From: Alkalihalobacillus alcalophilus ATCC 27647 = CGMCC 1.3604 | GTDB lineage: Bacteria; Bacillota; Bacilli; Bacillales; Bacillaceae_D | Length of the DNA stretch: 12,360 bases | Assembly (NCBI RefSeq): GCF_000292245.2 | Contig: NZ_ALPT02000105.1 | Span: forward strand, 1-12,360 | Direction: 5' to 3' | Part shown: positions 6,340 to 12,360 of the stretch, piece by piece | Layout: each line of letters opens with the position of its first letter | Position numbering within the stretch: position 1 is the first letter of the stretch | Notes under the pieces: model-generated | The model's database searches: none | What the model saw: only the letters and a program-made list of their open reading frames with translations | What the model was told of the DNA's origin: nothing | Position numbers and translations under genes: made by a program

Positions 6340-7410
6340 ATTGAATTTTATAGGTACTATAATTATGACAAAACTCTTATTTCATTACCAATTAAGCTTT
6401 ATTTGCACCCTAATCTCGGCAACTCGTGAGTTTCATTACCTATTAACTATTATTCGCACCTTAATTCCAACAGCTCGGCTTTTTCATTACCTATTCACCA
6501 TTATTCGCACCTTAATTCTAACTGCTCGGCTTTTTCATTACCTATCAACTATTATTCACACCTTAATTTCTTCAACTCATTTTTTTCATTACCTATTAAC
6601 TTTTTTCGCACCTTAATTTCTTCAACTCGGCTTTTTCATTACCTATCAACTATTATTCGCACCCTAATCTCCGCAACTCGGCTTTTTCATTACCTATTAA
6701 TCGTTATTCGCACCTTAATTCTAACTGCACGGCTTTTTCATTACCTATCAACTATTATTCGCACCCTAATCTCCGCAACGCAGTTTTTTCATTACCTATT
6801 AACTTTTTTCGCACCTTAATTTCTTCAACTCGGCTTTTTCATTACCTATTAATCGCTATTCGCACCTTAATCTCCGCAACTCGGCTTTTTCATTACCTAT
6901 TAATCGTTATTCGCACCTTAATTCTAACTGCTCGGCTTTTTCATTACCTATCAACTATTATTCGCACCTTAATCTCCGCAACGCAGTTTTTTCATTACCT
7001 ATTAACTTTTTTCGCACCTTAATCTCCGCAACTCGGCTTTTTCATTACCTATTCATCATTATTCGCACTCTAATCTCCGCAACGCAGTTTTTTCATTACC
7101 TATTACCAGTTTTTCGCACCTTAATTTCTGCAACTCAGTTTCTTCATTACTTATTAACTTTTTTCGCACCTTAATTCCAGCAGTTCGGCTTTTTCATTAC
7201 CTATTCACCATTATTCGCGCCGTAATCCCCGCAACTCGGCTTTTTCATTACCTATTCACCATTATTCGCACCGTAATCCCCACAACTCGGCTTTCTCATT
7301 ACCTATTACCAGTTTTTCGCACCCTAATCTCCGCAACTCGGCTTTTTCATTACCTATTCACCATTATTCGCACCGTAATCCCCACAACTCAGTTTTCCCA
7401 TTACCAATCA
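6340..7410. repeat. Tandem array of 20 units of 50/51 bp with decayed ends
   Basis: Anchoring on CATTACC (CATTACT once), copies start at 6383, 6434, 6485, 6536, 6587, 6637, 6688, 6739, 6790, 6840, 6891, 6942, 6993, 7043, 7094, 7145, 7195, 7246, 7297, 7348 and 7399, which defines 20 full units. Sixteen are 51 bp and four (6587, 6790, 6993, 7145) are 50 bp. The 50-bp units share an AACTTTTTTCGC variant. Each unit keeps a TTTTTCATTACCTAT core, TTCGCACC, TAAT and usually AACTCGGC, with variable bases between. Units at 6587 and 6790 are identical, and units 6688/6891 and 6739/6942 differ by one base each, which shows a four-unit, 203-bp higher-order period. The outermost copies are degenerate. The array fills the space between two facing terminators. 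No protein is predicted from it. Confidence 0.97.
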
Positions 7411-7417
7411 CAAAAAC

Positions 7418-7456
7418 AAAAAAAAAACCCTCGACCACAGCAGCAGTCGAGGGTTT
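7418..7456 (-). terminator. Rho-independent terminator of the peptidoglycan hydrolase gene
   Basis: On the minus strand an 11-bp stem (arms 7446-7456 and 7425-7435, AAACCCTCGAC/GTCGAGGGTTT) with a 10-nt loop leads into ten consecutive T residues. It begins 9 nt after the stop codon of the hydrolase and directly borders the tandem array. Confidence 0.95.
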
Positions 7457-7464
7457 CTATTATT

Positions 7465-8802
7465 CTAGTGGAGGCGTTTTGCTCCAAGATAACGAGCTTT
7501 CCAGTAAGGGTTGTCCATGCTTGTAATGGTCACGCCTGTGGAAGAACCACTATGAATGAATTGGTTGTTCCCGATGTAAATTCCATTATGAGATGGTCCG
7601 CTTGTATAGGTTTCAAAGAAGACGACATCGCCAACACTCGGTTGAGAAACGGCAGTTCCCGCATTCCATTGTGTTGCGACTGTTCTTGTTAGGTTAACCC
7701 CTTGTTGTTTAAAGACGTATTGAATATATCCACTGCAATCAAACCCAGATGTTGTCGTACCTCCCCACAAATATGGGACTCCGATGTGTAAAGAAGCTTC
7801 CGCAATTAAGTTTGTCACAAAAGCTGCTGGTGATGTTGTGCTTGAGCCACCACTGTTGCCTGAATTGCCACTACCTGTTTGCTGTTGACCGCCTTGGTTC
7901 GTCGCTACTTCTCTTAGTTTTGCTAATGTTTGTGGTCCAGCAATTCCATCAACCGTTAAATTGTGAGACCTTTGGAAGGCGCGGACGGATGCTTCTGTAT
8001 CTTTTCCAAAATAGCCGGTTGGGTTTTGGTTAAATACACCAACAGAACGTAATTGTGCTTGTAATTCTGTCACCGCATTACCGCTACTTCCGACTCGATA
8101 AATGCCATTTGCAATATTAGAAGGAGGTGCTGGTGTTGCAGTTTCTTCTTTAGGCTTACTGCTAGAACCTGAATTTGAATTTTGTGGAGGTGCTTGTCCA
8201 CCGGCTTTATTCGCTAAAGCTTGTAACGTTTGCGGACCTGCAATTCCATCAACTAATAAGTTATGATCCCTTTGGAAATTAAGAACGGCTTGTCTTGTCC
8301 CATTGCCATAAATGCCATCGACTTTAATTTTGTAGTATCCGAGTGAAGCTAACTGCTGTTGTAATGTCGTAACAGCAGAACCGCGGCTTCCATTACGTAA
8401 AATGCCACTTGAAGCGACTTGGGTTGGGGCTGTTGTCGTCGTATTATTCGAGTTATTGTTATTACTCGCTTGTCCATTTGAGGATTGAGCTTTTCCTAAT
8501 GCTGCAAATGTCTTCGGACCAACAATTCCGTCAGCTGTTAGATTATTCGCACGTTGAAAATCCTTTACAGCATCAATTGTAATTGTTCCAAAGTAACCAG
8601 TGGACTTTTCGTATGTAAAGAAGCCTTTATTCGATAAAACATCCTGTAACTCAATTACATCTGAATGGTTCATCCCAAAACGGAGTGTCTGATCTCCTAA
8701 TGCTGCCTCAGCCACCATCGGAGTTGCAAGGGCAAGACCTGTTGCAACGGTCGAGGTCATAACCACTTTCTTCATTGTTGATTGTCTAGCTTTTTCTACC
8801 AT
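7465..8802 (-). CDS. Secreted peptidoglycan hydrolase: three PG_binding_1 domains and NlpC/P60 domain
   Basis: The 445-residue precursor has a signal peptide (about 1-33, ending MVAEA). Three PG_binding_1 modules follow at about 38-103, 134-200 and 234-300, each with the FQRxxNLxxDGIxGPxT pattern. Ser/Asn/Gly-rich linkers join them. A C-terminal NlpC/P60 domain covers about 332-445. Its catalytic residues are visible: Cys356 in FDCSGY, His405 in SHNGIYIG and His417 in FIHSG. Such enzymes cut D-gamma-glutamyl-diaminopimelate bonds in wall stem peptides and act outside the cell. The start at 8802 is set by GGGAGG (8812-8817) 9 nt upstream; the Met at residue 10 has no ribosome site. A WalR-type operator lies about 170 bp upstream, in line with known WalRK control of Bacillus wall hydrolases. 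It is a single-gene transcript with its own terminator, convergent with microprotein 1 across the repeat array. Confidence 0.95.
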   Translation of the reverse strand: MVEKARQSTMKKVVMTSTVATGLALATPMVAEAALGDQTLRFGMNHSDVIELQDVLSNKGFFTYEKSTGYFGTITIDAVKDFQRANNLTADGIVGPKTFAALGKAQSSNGQASNNNNSNNTTTTAPTQVASSGILRNGSRGSAVTTLQQQLASLGYYKIKVDGIYGNGTRQAVLNFQRDHNLLVDGIAGPQTLQALANKAGGQAPPQNSNSGSSSKPKEETATPAPPSNIANGIYRVGSSGNAVTELQAQLRSVGVFNQNPTGYFGKDTEASVRAFQRSHNLTVDGIAGPQTLAKLREVATNQGGQQQTGSGNSGNSGGSSTTSPAAFVTNLIAEASLHIGVPYLWGGTTTSGFDCSGYIQYVFKQQGVNLTRTVATQWNAGTAVSQPSVGDVVFFETYTSGPSHNGIYIGNNQFIHSGSSTGVTITSMDNPYWKARYLGAKRLH

Positions 8803-9398
8803 CCTTAAAATCCTCCCACTCTTATGTTTGAATTATTCGAAAAACAAGTACTATTTTCATAGTTCTAATTCTATTACCTTTATTACTTTTTATATTATTA
8901 AATTCGTTATGACTTATAGACTATATTTATATTGATATTTTACTTTAAATGATGATATTATTCTATCCCTGTAACATAAATGTAATATTAAAGGATCAAA
9001 GTACCTAGTTATTTTTACACTACTAACTCATATGAAAATGGATATTTTTTATATTTTCTCATAATTCAGTTTAGATCAAGAGAAAACACCCATCGAAAAC
9101 GCTTTAAATATATTTTCGGAAGGGACTTTTGATCCTTTTATTTAACAAATCATTCGATCTATATAAGTTAATTAATAAGAGAAATCGAAATCAAAACTAG
9201 GAAAAGAGGCTCTTTTCATTCGAAATAGAACCACTCCTTTTTTCATATATAAAATTCGATTCATCTTCCCAGCTCATTTACTCAATATTTGCTCAGCCTG
9301 TTGAAACCTACTCCCAAGCAATCAGCCTTCTTTGAACAACACCTCTCTTAATCCAATTTTTAGTAGTCACACTTTTTTATTAAGTAGATGCAAATAGC
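8803..9398. other. Long AT-rich intergenic region upstream of the hydrolase gene
   Basis: No supported gene is present. It contains the WalR-type site (8970-8986) and an imperfect inverted repeat whose core AAAGGATCAAA (8990-9000) returns as TTTGATCCTTT (9128-9138). It also has a near-palindrome GAAAAGA-GGC-TCTTTTC (9201-9217). A weak minus-strand promoter is possible: TTAAAG (8948-8943) and TATAGT (8925-8920) with 17-nt spacing, just downstream of the WalR-type site. Confidence 0.45.
8970..8986 (+). promoter_or_regulatory. WalR (YycF)-type operator
   Basis: The sequence TGTAAC-ATAAA-TGTAAT fits the published WalR consensus exactly: two TGT(A/T)A(A/T/C) half-sites in direct repeat with a 5-nt spacer. 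It lies about 170 bp upstream of the NlpC/P60 hydrolase start, and such genes are typical WalR targets. The site reads on the plus strand while the gene is on the minus strand, and no strong promoter anchors its position, so function is inferred. Confidence 0.55.
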
Positions 9399-9449
9399 TA
9401 TAATCACTTAAAAATACCTATAATTACTTAAAAATACCTATAAATTATC
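9399..9449 (+). repeat. 20-bp direct repeat, two copies plus a partial third
   Basis: Copies at 9399-9418 and 9419-9438 (TATAATCACTTAAAAATACC, second copy with T for the first C) differ at one base, and a partial third begins at 9439 with TATAAATTA. The 20-bp period is about two helical turns. The array ends immediately before the -35 candidate of microprotein 2, a good position for operator sites. Confidence 0.75.
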
Positions 9450-9480
9450 TTGAAATCGTGATAATATTGATTGATAAAAT
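9450..9480 (+). promoter_or_regulatory. Candidate promoter of microprotein 2
   Basis: TTGAAA (9450-9455) and TAAAAT (9475-9480) are separated by 19 nt, and the -10 lies 24 nt before the start codon. The spacing is slightly long. GATAAA (9473-9478) at 17 nt is the alternative. Confidence 0.4.
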
Positions 9481-9504
9481 AGAACTTTTTTGGGGGTTAC
9501 TTTT

Positions 9505-9639
9505 ATGCCTATGCATCAAATGAAATCAATTTGGACTCCTTTAGCCCTTTTTCGTATTCATTTTTTTCGTTCAGATGATGGTGGCCTTTACATAAAAATA
9601 GGCAAGCGTCGCCGCCGAAAGATCAGCTCAAAGAAATAA
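9505..9639 (+). CDS. Uncharacterised 44-aa basic microprotein, paralogue 2
   Basis: The product begins MPMHQMKSIWTPLALFRI, continues FFRSDDGGLYIKIG and ends in an Arg/Lys block (RRRRK at 35-39, then ISSKK). The central MKSIWTPLAL is identical to the 46-aa paralogue encoded at 6120-6260. Substitutions elsewhere are mostly conservative (K/R, V/I, I/L, N/D), which is the pattern expected from protein-level selection. The ATG follows GGGGG with 8-nt spacing; both paralogues have G-run ribosome sites instead of AGGAGG. The gene stands alone between its own promoter candidate and terminator. I know no named family for it, and no signal peptide or clear membrane helix is seen. A Trp-Thr-Pro turn, a possible beta-hairpin around DDGGLYIKIG and a basic end can be described, but not a function. 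Confidence 0.8.
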   Translation: MPMHQMKSIWTPLALFRIHFFRSDDGGLYIKIGKRRRRKISSKK

Positions 9640-9649
9640 CGCTTACATT

Positions 9650-9683
9650 AAGTGGAGCTCCGGCTTCGCTTTTTTGTTTTTTT
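9650..9683 (+). terminator. Rho-independent terminator of microprotein 2
   Basis: A 9-bp stem with two G-U pairs (AAGTGGAGC at 9650-9658, GCTTCGCTT at 9663-9671) has the tetraloop TCCG and is followed by TTTTT-G-TTTTTTT. It starts 10 nt after the stop codon. Confidence 0.85.
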
Positions 9684-9999
9684 ACCCTACACTTCCACTT
9701 ATCGTTTTAATCCAGATTGCCGTGACCTCCTCCTTTTACTTAGAGCCGACTCCTCTATGTTAAAGCTTATAAACAGTTCTTTTTTATAAAAGGAGCTAAA
9801 AATTCCCTTTAAACTGAAACCTAATCGGCTTTGTTTACGTCTAATATTATAGGGATAGAAATTCACTAAATGTGAGTGCACAGTTAACGTCCATTTTTAG
9901 TAGAAATGAAACATTCTTCTATTCCTCCCTCAAGAATTATATCTTTCCTTATATTTTTTACAATTTATTTCAATTTTCCACCTATAAAATGATAGGTCT
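9684..9999. other. Intergenic region upstream of the serine protease gene
   Basis: I see no gene here. A minus-strand frame at 9699-9881 has no credible ribosome site and unremarkable composition. TCCACTTA (9694-9701) is complementary to TAAGTGGA (9649-9656) and could compete with the terminator stem. A short inverted pair AGCCGA/TCGGCT lies near 9744 and 9827. Confidence 0.4.
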
Positions 10000-10008
10000 T
10001 GTTATAAT
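10000..10008 (+). promoter_or_regulatory. Extended -10 promoter of the protease gene
   Basis: TGTTATAAT is a perfect extended -10 (TGnTATAAT) about 95 nt upstream of the start codon. No clear -35 is present. The GGGTAT that follows at 10011 resembles a SigB -10, but no matching GTTT -35 exists at the right distance. Confidence 0.5.
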
Positions 10009-10104
10009 GTGGGTATACTCTTACTAGAATCCATTTTTGAAGATTAATTGATTGCTATTATCATACCGAGTGATTCTAATACAAGATTAGAAGGAGGATA
10101 TACA

Positions 10105-11613
10105 ATGAGCGATCGTCTGAATGAAATCGATAGCAAAAATCCTTCCCTTTTTTCGAAAATCACAAAAAATAAAGTCATCTTCATTTTATTTGCCGCTGTT
10201 CTGTTCTTAGGAGTTGGCATCGGAGCAAGTTCATATTATACAAATGCCAATTCTATAGCGAAACAAGTCGGTGATCATGCAACCGCAATTATCGACCAAC
10301 AAGATAAGAACAATTACATACCGGCTTTCCTTGAACAAAATGAAGAGTCCGAAGAGATAATCGTCGTCGAACCAGTTGAGGAAAAAGAGGAACCAACCGA
10401 ACAGATTGAAGAAAATAAAGAGGAAGAAGACTTGGTTGTCGTTGAAGTAGATTCCTCTCCTCAAGAAAATGAGGAGGAAACTCGCGAACCAGAAGAAAGT
10501 GAAGTTGACCTAAAAGAGGAAGAGTCTAAGGATAAGAAGGAGTCTACAGATGAGATAGACGAAGTTGAAGACGAAACTGAAACGGATTCAGCTCAAGATA
10601 CGAATGAGAAACGTCGCAATGAGCTTTTCCAGCAACTAAAAAACCAAGTGTTTACGGTTAATTCTAGCACTCATCAAGGTTCTGGTTTTCTTTATAATGA
10701 CCAAGGAATTGTTATAACAAATGCCCATGTCGTCAAAGGTGATTTATTCGTCAATGTCAAACCACAAAATGGTCCACAGCTTGTTGCTGAGGTGATCGGG
10801 TATTCAAATGAAACGGATGTCGCGGTTTTGCTTGTGAATGATCTAATCGGTCAAAAACCGGCCCCACTTGAAAAAGGAAGCTCAATCGCGATTGGCGATG
10901 AAGTGATTACACTCGGAACACCACAGGGAGCTGATTTCACCATGACGAGTGGACAGATTACCGAAACTGGTCTGAACTTTTCAATTGGAAGCTTCTATTA
11001 TTTAGATCTCTATGAATCATCAGCAAAAACTCGGCCTGGAAGTAGTGGTGGGCCGCTCATTTCCTTAAATACAGGAAAAGTTGTCGGTATTAATTCAGCG
11101 ATGGATAAACACCGTGACAGCATTAGCTATTCGATCCCGTTGTTTACGGTTGATTCAATCATTCAAGATTGGGTAAAGTCACCACTTAGTCAAAGCGACC
11201 TACTCGTCCTTTACGGCGAAGAAGAGGCCGTTGTCATCGAAAGCGAAGGGCAAGGGACAGGTGATCCAAATAAAGAAGAAAAATCGGATGAAACTGGCGA
11301 TAGCGCTAAGAATGAAGAGGAAGATAACGAAGGCAATGAAACAGAAACTGCCGGGAAATTTGACAGTAGCGCTCTAGATGCTACCCAAAATAATGAAACG
11401 GAAGAACCAACAGAAAAGGAAGCAAACACTGAAGAGGCCCCATCATTAATAGAAGAGCAAGCTCCGATTAATACTCCGTCTGTAGATGAAGAAACTGAGG
11501 AGAAAAAGGATGCTTACAGTGAAGATTCGGAAAAAGAGGACGAAACTGTGAGTGTTGATGCTGAGCTCGAACAAAAGGACGAATCAGAAGAAAGCACGGA
11601 CGATGAGCTATAA
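10105..11613 (+). CDS. Membrane-anchored trypsin/HtrA-like serine protease without PDZ domain, with acidic arms
   Basis: The ATG at 10105 follows AAGGAGG with 7-nt spacing and gives 502 residues; the upstream TTG at 10048 has no such site. A short cytoplasmic segment precedes one membrane helix (about 24-42). An extracellular Glu/Asp-rich arm (about 75-170) leads to a chymotrypsin-fold domain (about 172-362). The triad is visible as His208 (ITNAHVV), Asp238 (ETDVAVL) and Ser314 in PGSSGGPL. The spacings of 30 and 76 residues match HtrA-type proteases. From about 370 to 502 the chain is again almost all Glu/Asp/Ser/Thr/Asn, where HtrA proteins carry a PDZ domain. No LPXTG motif is present. The family degrades or processes proteins outside the membrane; the substrate here is unknown. 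Spacing shows a single-gene transcript, with its own promoter and a terminator after the gene. Confidence 0.9.
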   Translation: MSDRLNEIDSKNPSLFSKITKNKVIFILFAAVLFLGVGIGASSYYTNANSIAKQVGDHATAIIDQQDKNNYIPAFLEQNEESEEIIVVEPVEEKEEPTEQIEENKEEEDLVVVEVDSSPQENEEETREPEESEVDLKEEESKDKKESTDEIDEVEDETETDSAQDTNEKRRNELFQQLKNQVFTVNSSTHQGSGFLYNDQGIVITNAHVVKGDLFVNVKPQNGPQLVAEVIGYSNETDVAVLLVNDLIGQKPAPLEKGSSIAIGDEVITLGTPQGADFTMTSGQITETGLNFSIGSFYYLDLYESSAKTRPGSSGGPLISLNTGKVVGINSAMDKHRDSISYSIPLFTVDSIIQDWVKSPLSQSDLLVLYGEEEAVVIESEGQGTGDPNKEEKSDETGDSAKNEEEDNEGNETETAGKFDSSALDATQNNETEEPTEKEANTEEAPSLIEEQAPINTPSVDEETEEKKDAYSEDSEKEDETVSVDAELEQKDESEESTDDEL

Positions 11614-11689
11614 TAGATTTCAAGGAAGCTAGTTTTTTCTTGGACCTGATAGAAAAACAGCACGAAAATTATTTCAAAATATTTACTTC
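11614..11689. other. Short 3' region of the protease gene
   Basis: This stretch holds only the untranslated tail of the protease transcript before its terminator. No gene is visible. Confidence 0.5.
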
Positions 11690-11726
11690 ACCCTATCTGA
11701 GTTTTCCCTTATCAGGTAGGGTTTTT
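11690..11726 (+). terminator. Terminator of the protease gene
   Basis: An 11-bp stem with one mismatch-tolerant wobble pair (ACCCTATCTGA at 11690-11700, TCAGGTAGGGT at 11712-11722) is followed by a run of T. It lies 77 nt after the stop codon. Confidence 0.85.
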
Positions 11727-11769
11727 GGAGCTGTTTTGAAGATGTTAAAGGTGTTAGTGGTAAGTTTAT

Positions 11770-11912
11770 TTGAACTACTCGCCACTTAGCTAACGCTTGA
11801 AGTGGGAGATTCTTGGGAACAGAGCGTACTTGCCAGCGCATTTCTTTGCCGACAGAGGTTTCTCTTATGGACCAAGCTATCCCCGTCGATTCCTACGGTT
11901 CTGGATGTTGTT
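11770..11912 (-). ncRNA. Probable omega-RNA (reRNA) scaffold of TnpB
   Basis: In the known TnpB systems the guide RNA comes from the 3' part of tnpB and the following noncoding stretch up to the right end. The guide is the flanking DNA just outside the element. Here the minus strand from the tnpB stop to 11770 is noncoding and structured, ending with the right-end hairpin. The predicted guide would be copied from the minus strand of about 11750-11769. The 5' boundary is unknown and probably lies inside tnpB. Confidence 0.5.
11778..11808 (-). repeat. Right-end hairpin of the IS element
   Basis: CTCGCCACTT (11778-11787) pairs with AAGTGGGAG (11800-11808) in a 9-bp stem with a single bulged G and a 12-nt loop. 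Imperfect subterminal hairpins with a bulge are the recognition structures of IS200/IS605 transposases. Confidence 0.7.
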
Positions 11913-12360
11913 TTAAGCCGTGTAGAAGGTTCTTAACCCTTCAGCTAGAATATTTTGGCTGGCATTGATATCTCGATCGTGATGTTTATCGCAAATAGGA
12001 CACGTCCAATCCCTTATTTCAAGAGATCTCTTGCCGTCTTGATGTCCACATTCGGAACAGATTTGACTAGATGGATACCACCTGCTTATTTTCACGATGG
12101 TTTTCCCGTACCATTTTGCTTTGTATTCTAATTTCGATACAAAGGCAGACCAGGATACATCCGAGATCGATTTGGCTAACTTATGATTACGCAACATTCC
12201 TTTGGTGTTCAAATCTTCGATACAGACAATATCGTGGTTTTTGATGAGGTCTGTACTTAGTTTGTGAAGGAAATCGTCACGTTGGTTCATTACTCTTTCG
12301 TGTAATCTAGCAACTCTACGTTTTTGTTTTTGATAGTTTTTGGCATCAAGAAGGTTCATA
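11913..12360 (-). CDS. tnpB: TnpB (IS605 OrfB family) RNA-guided nuclease, C-terminal part; 5' end outside the window
   Basis: About 148 C-terminal residues are present. Full TnpB proteins are near 370-400 aa, so the N-terminal half, including the first RuvC segment, lies beyond the window edge; the Met at the border is internal. Visible are the helical RVARLHERVMNQRDDFLHKL segment and RuvC-II with the catalytic Glu in IEDLN (fragment residue 48). A four-Cys zinc ribbon follows (CSEC at 101-104 and CPIC at 120-123), then RuvC-III with the catalytic Asp in DRDINAS (130). TnpB is a DNA endonuclease guided by omega-RNA that keeps its transposon in place after excision; it is not the transposase. 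No frameshift is seen and all C-terminal active-site residues are kept, so the gene may be functional. Confidence 0.93.
   Translation of the reverse strand, partial: MNLLDAKNYQKQKRRVARLHERVMNQRDDFLHKLSTDLIKNHDIVCIEDLNTKGMLRNHKLAKSISDVSWSAFVSKLEYKAKWYGKTIVKISRWYPSSQICSECGHQDGKRSLEIRDWTCPICDKHHDRDINASQNILAEGLRTFYTA

Larger units (their letters stand above)
11770..12360 (-). mobile_element. Right end of an IS200/IS605-family element (runs off the window)
   Basis: The element contains a minus-strand tnpB, a tnpB-to-end region of the type that gives omega-RNA, and a subterminal imperfect hairpin next to a TTCAA sequence on the minus strand (11774-11770). This resembles the 3' cleavage sites of IS605-group elements. 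These insertions have no terminal inverted repeats and make no target duplication. The left end and any tnpA lie beyond 12360, so the exact type (IS605 or tnpB-only IS1341-like) cannot be told. Confidence 0.75.

Noticed and set aside
6341..6616. Open frame of 91 codons with a 17-residue repeat (HYLLTIIRTL pattern)
   Set aside because: It exists because 51 bp is a multiple of three and the unit is poor in stops in this frame. It starts just after a terminator at a TTG, and the 50-bp units break the frame.
6383..7405. CRISPR array
   Set aside because: The intervening segments are themselves repeated variants instead of unique spacers, unit length is about 51 bp with no separate conserved repeat and spacer, and no cas genes are near.
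9699..9881. Minus-strand 60-codon frame
   Set aside because: It has no good ribosome site, no recognisable motif and no paralogue, and it overlaps only AT-rich intergenic DNA.
10011..10016. SigB-type promoter (GGGTAT) for the protease gene
   Set aside because: No GTTT-like -35 lies 12-14 nt upstream, and the extended -10 just before it is a better candidate.
11211..11429. Minus-strand Ser-rich frame inside the protease gene
   Set aside because: It is the complement of acidic low-complexity codons in the protease tail, with no start signals.

Overview
The window looks like chromosomal DNA of a low-GC Gram-positive bacterium of the Bacillaceae. Evidence for this is the strong AAGGAGG-type ribosome sites, the frequent extended -10 promoters, the CpsC/CpsD-type two-protein tyrosine kinase, the LytR-CpsA-Psr protein and the NlpC/P60 wall hydrolase. 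Two exported proteins carry very acidic tails, which would suit an alkaliphile or halophile, but that is inference only.

Positions 1-2606 form a cell-surface polysaccharide control module. An LCP ligase-type gene reads leftward. Divergent from it is a two-gene operon encoding a Wzz/CpsC-like membrane modulator and its CpsD-like BY-kinase with a five-tyrosine tail. The operon ends at a hairpin, with no glycosyltransferase genes after it. Positions 2751-5759 hold a probable second operon: a membrane-anchored extracellular protein (TPR, Ig-like region, four InlB-B-type repeats, acidic tail) and a membrane-anchored SGNH-hydrolase-like protein with non-standard catalytic positions. It ends at a very strong terminator.

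Positions 5760-9683 are the most unusual part. Two paralogous microprotein genes (46 and 44 aa, both rightward, not assigned to any family I know) flank an array of 20 tandem 50/51-bp units and a leftward gene for a secreted peptidoglycan hydrolase with three PG-binding domains and an NlpC/P60 domain. The array lies exactly between two facing terminators and shows a 203-bp higher-order period. Upstream of the hydrolase gene is a sequence matching the WalR (YycF) operator consensus, which fits known control of wall hydrolases by WalRK. A 20-bp direct repeat precedes the promoter of the second microprotein.

Positions 9684-11726 carry a membrane-anchored trypsin/HtrA-like serine protease without a PDZ domain and with long acidic arms on both sides of the catalytic domain. 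From 11770 to the window edge is the right end of an IS200/IS605-family element: the C-terminal part of TnpB on the minus strand, its probable omega-RNA region and the right-end hairpin. Most genes serve the cell envelope: polysaccharide attachment and export control, surface display, wall hydrolysis and surface proteolysis.
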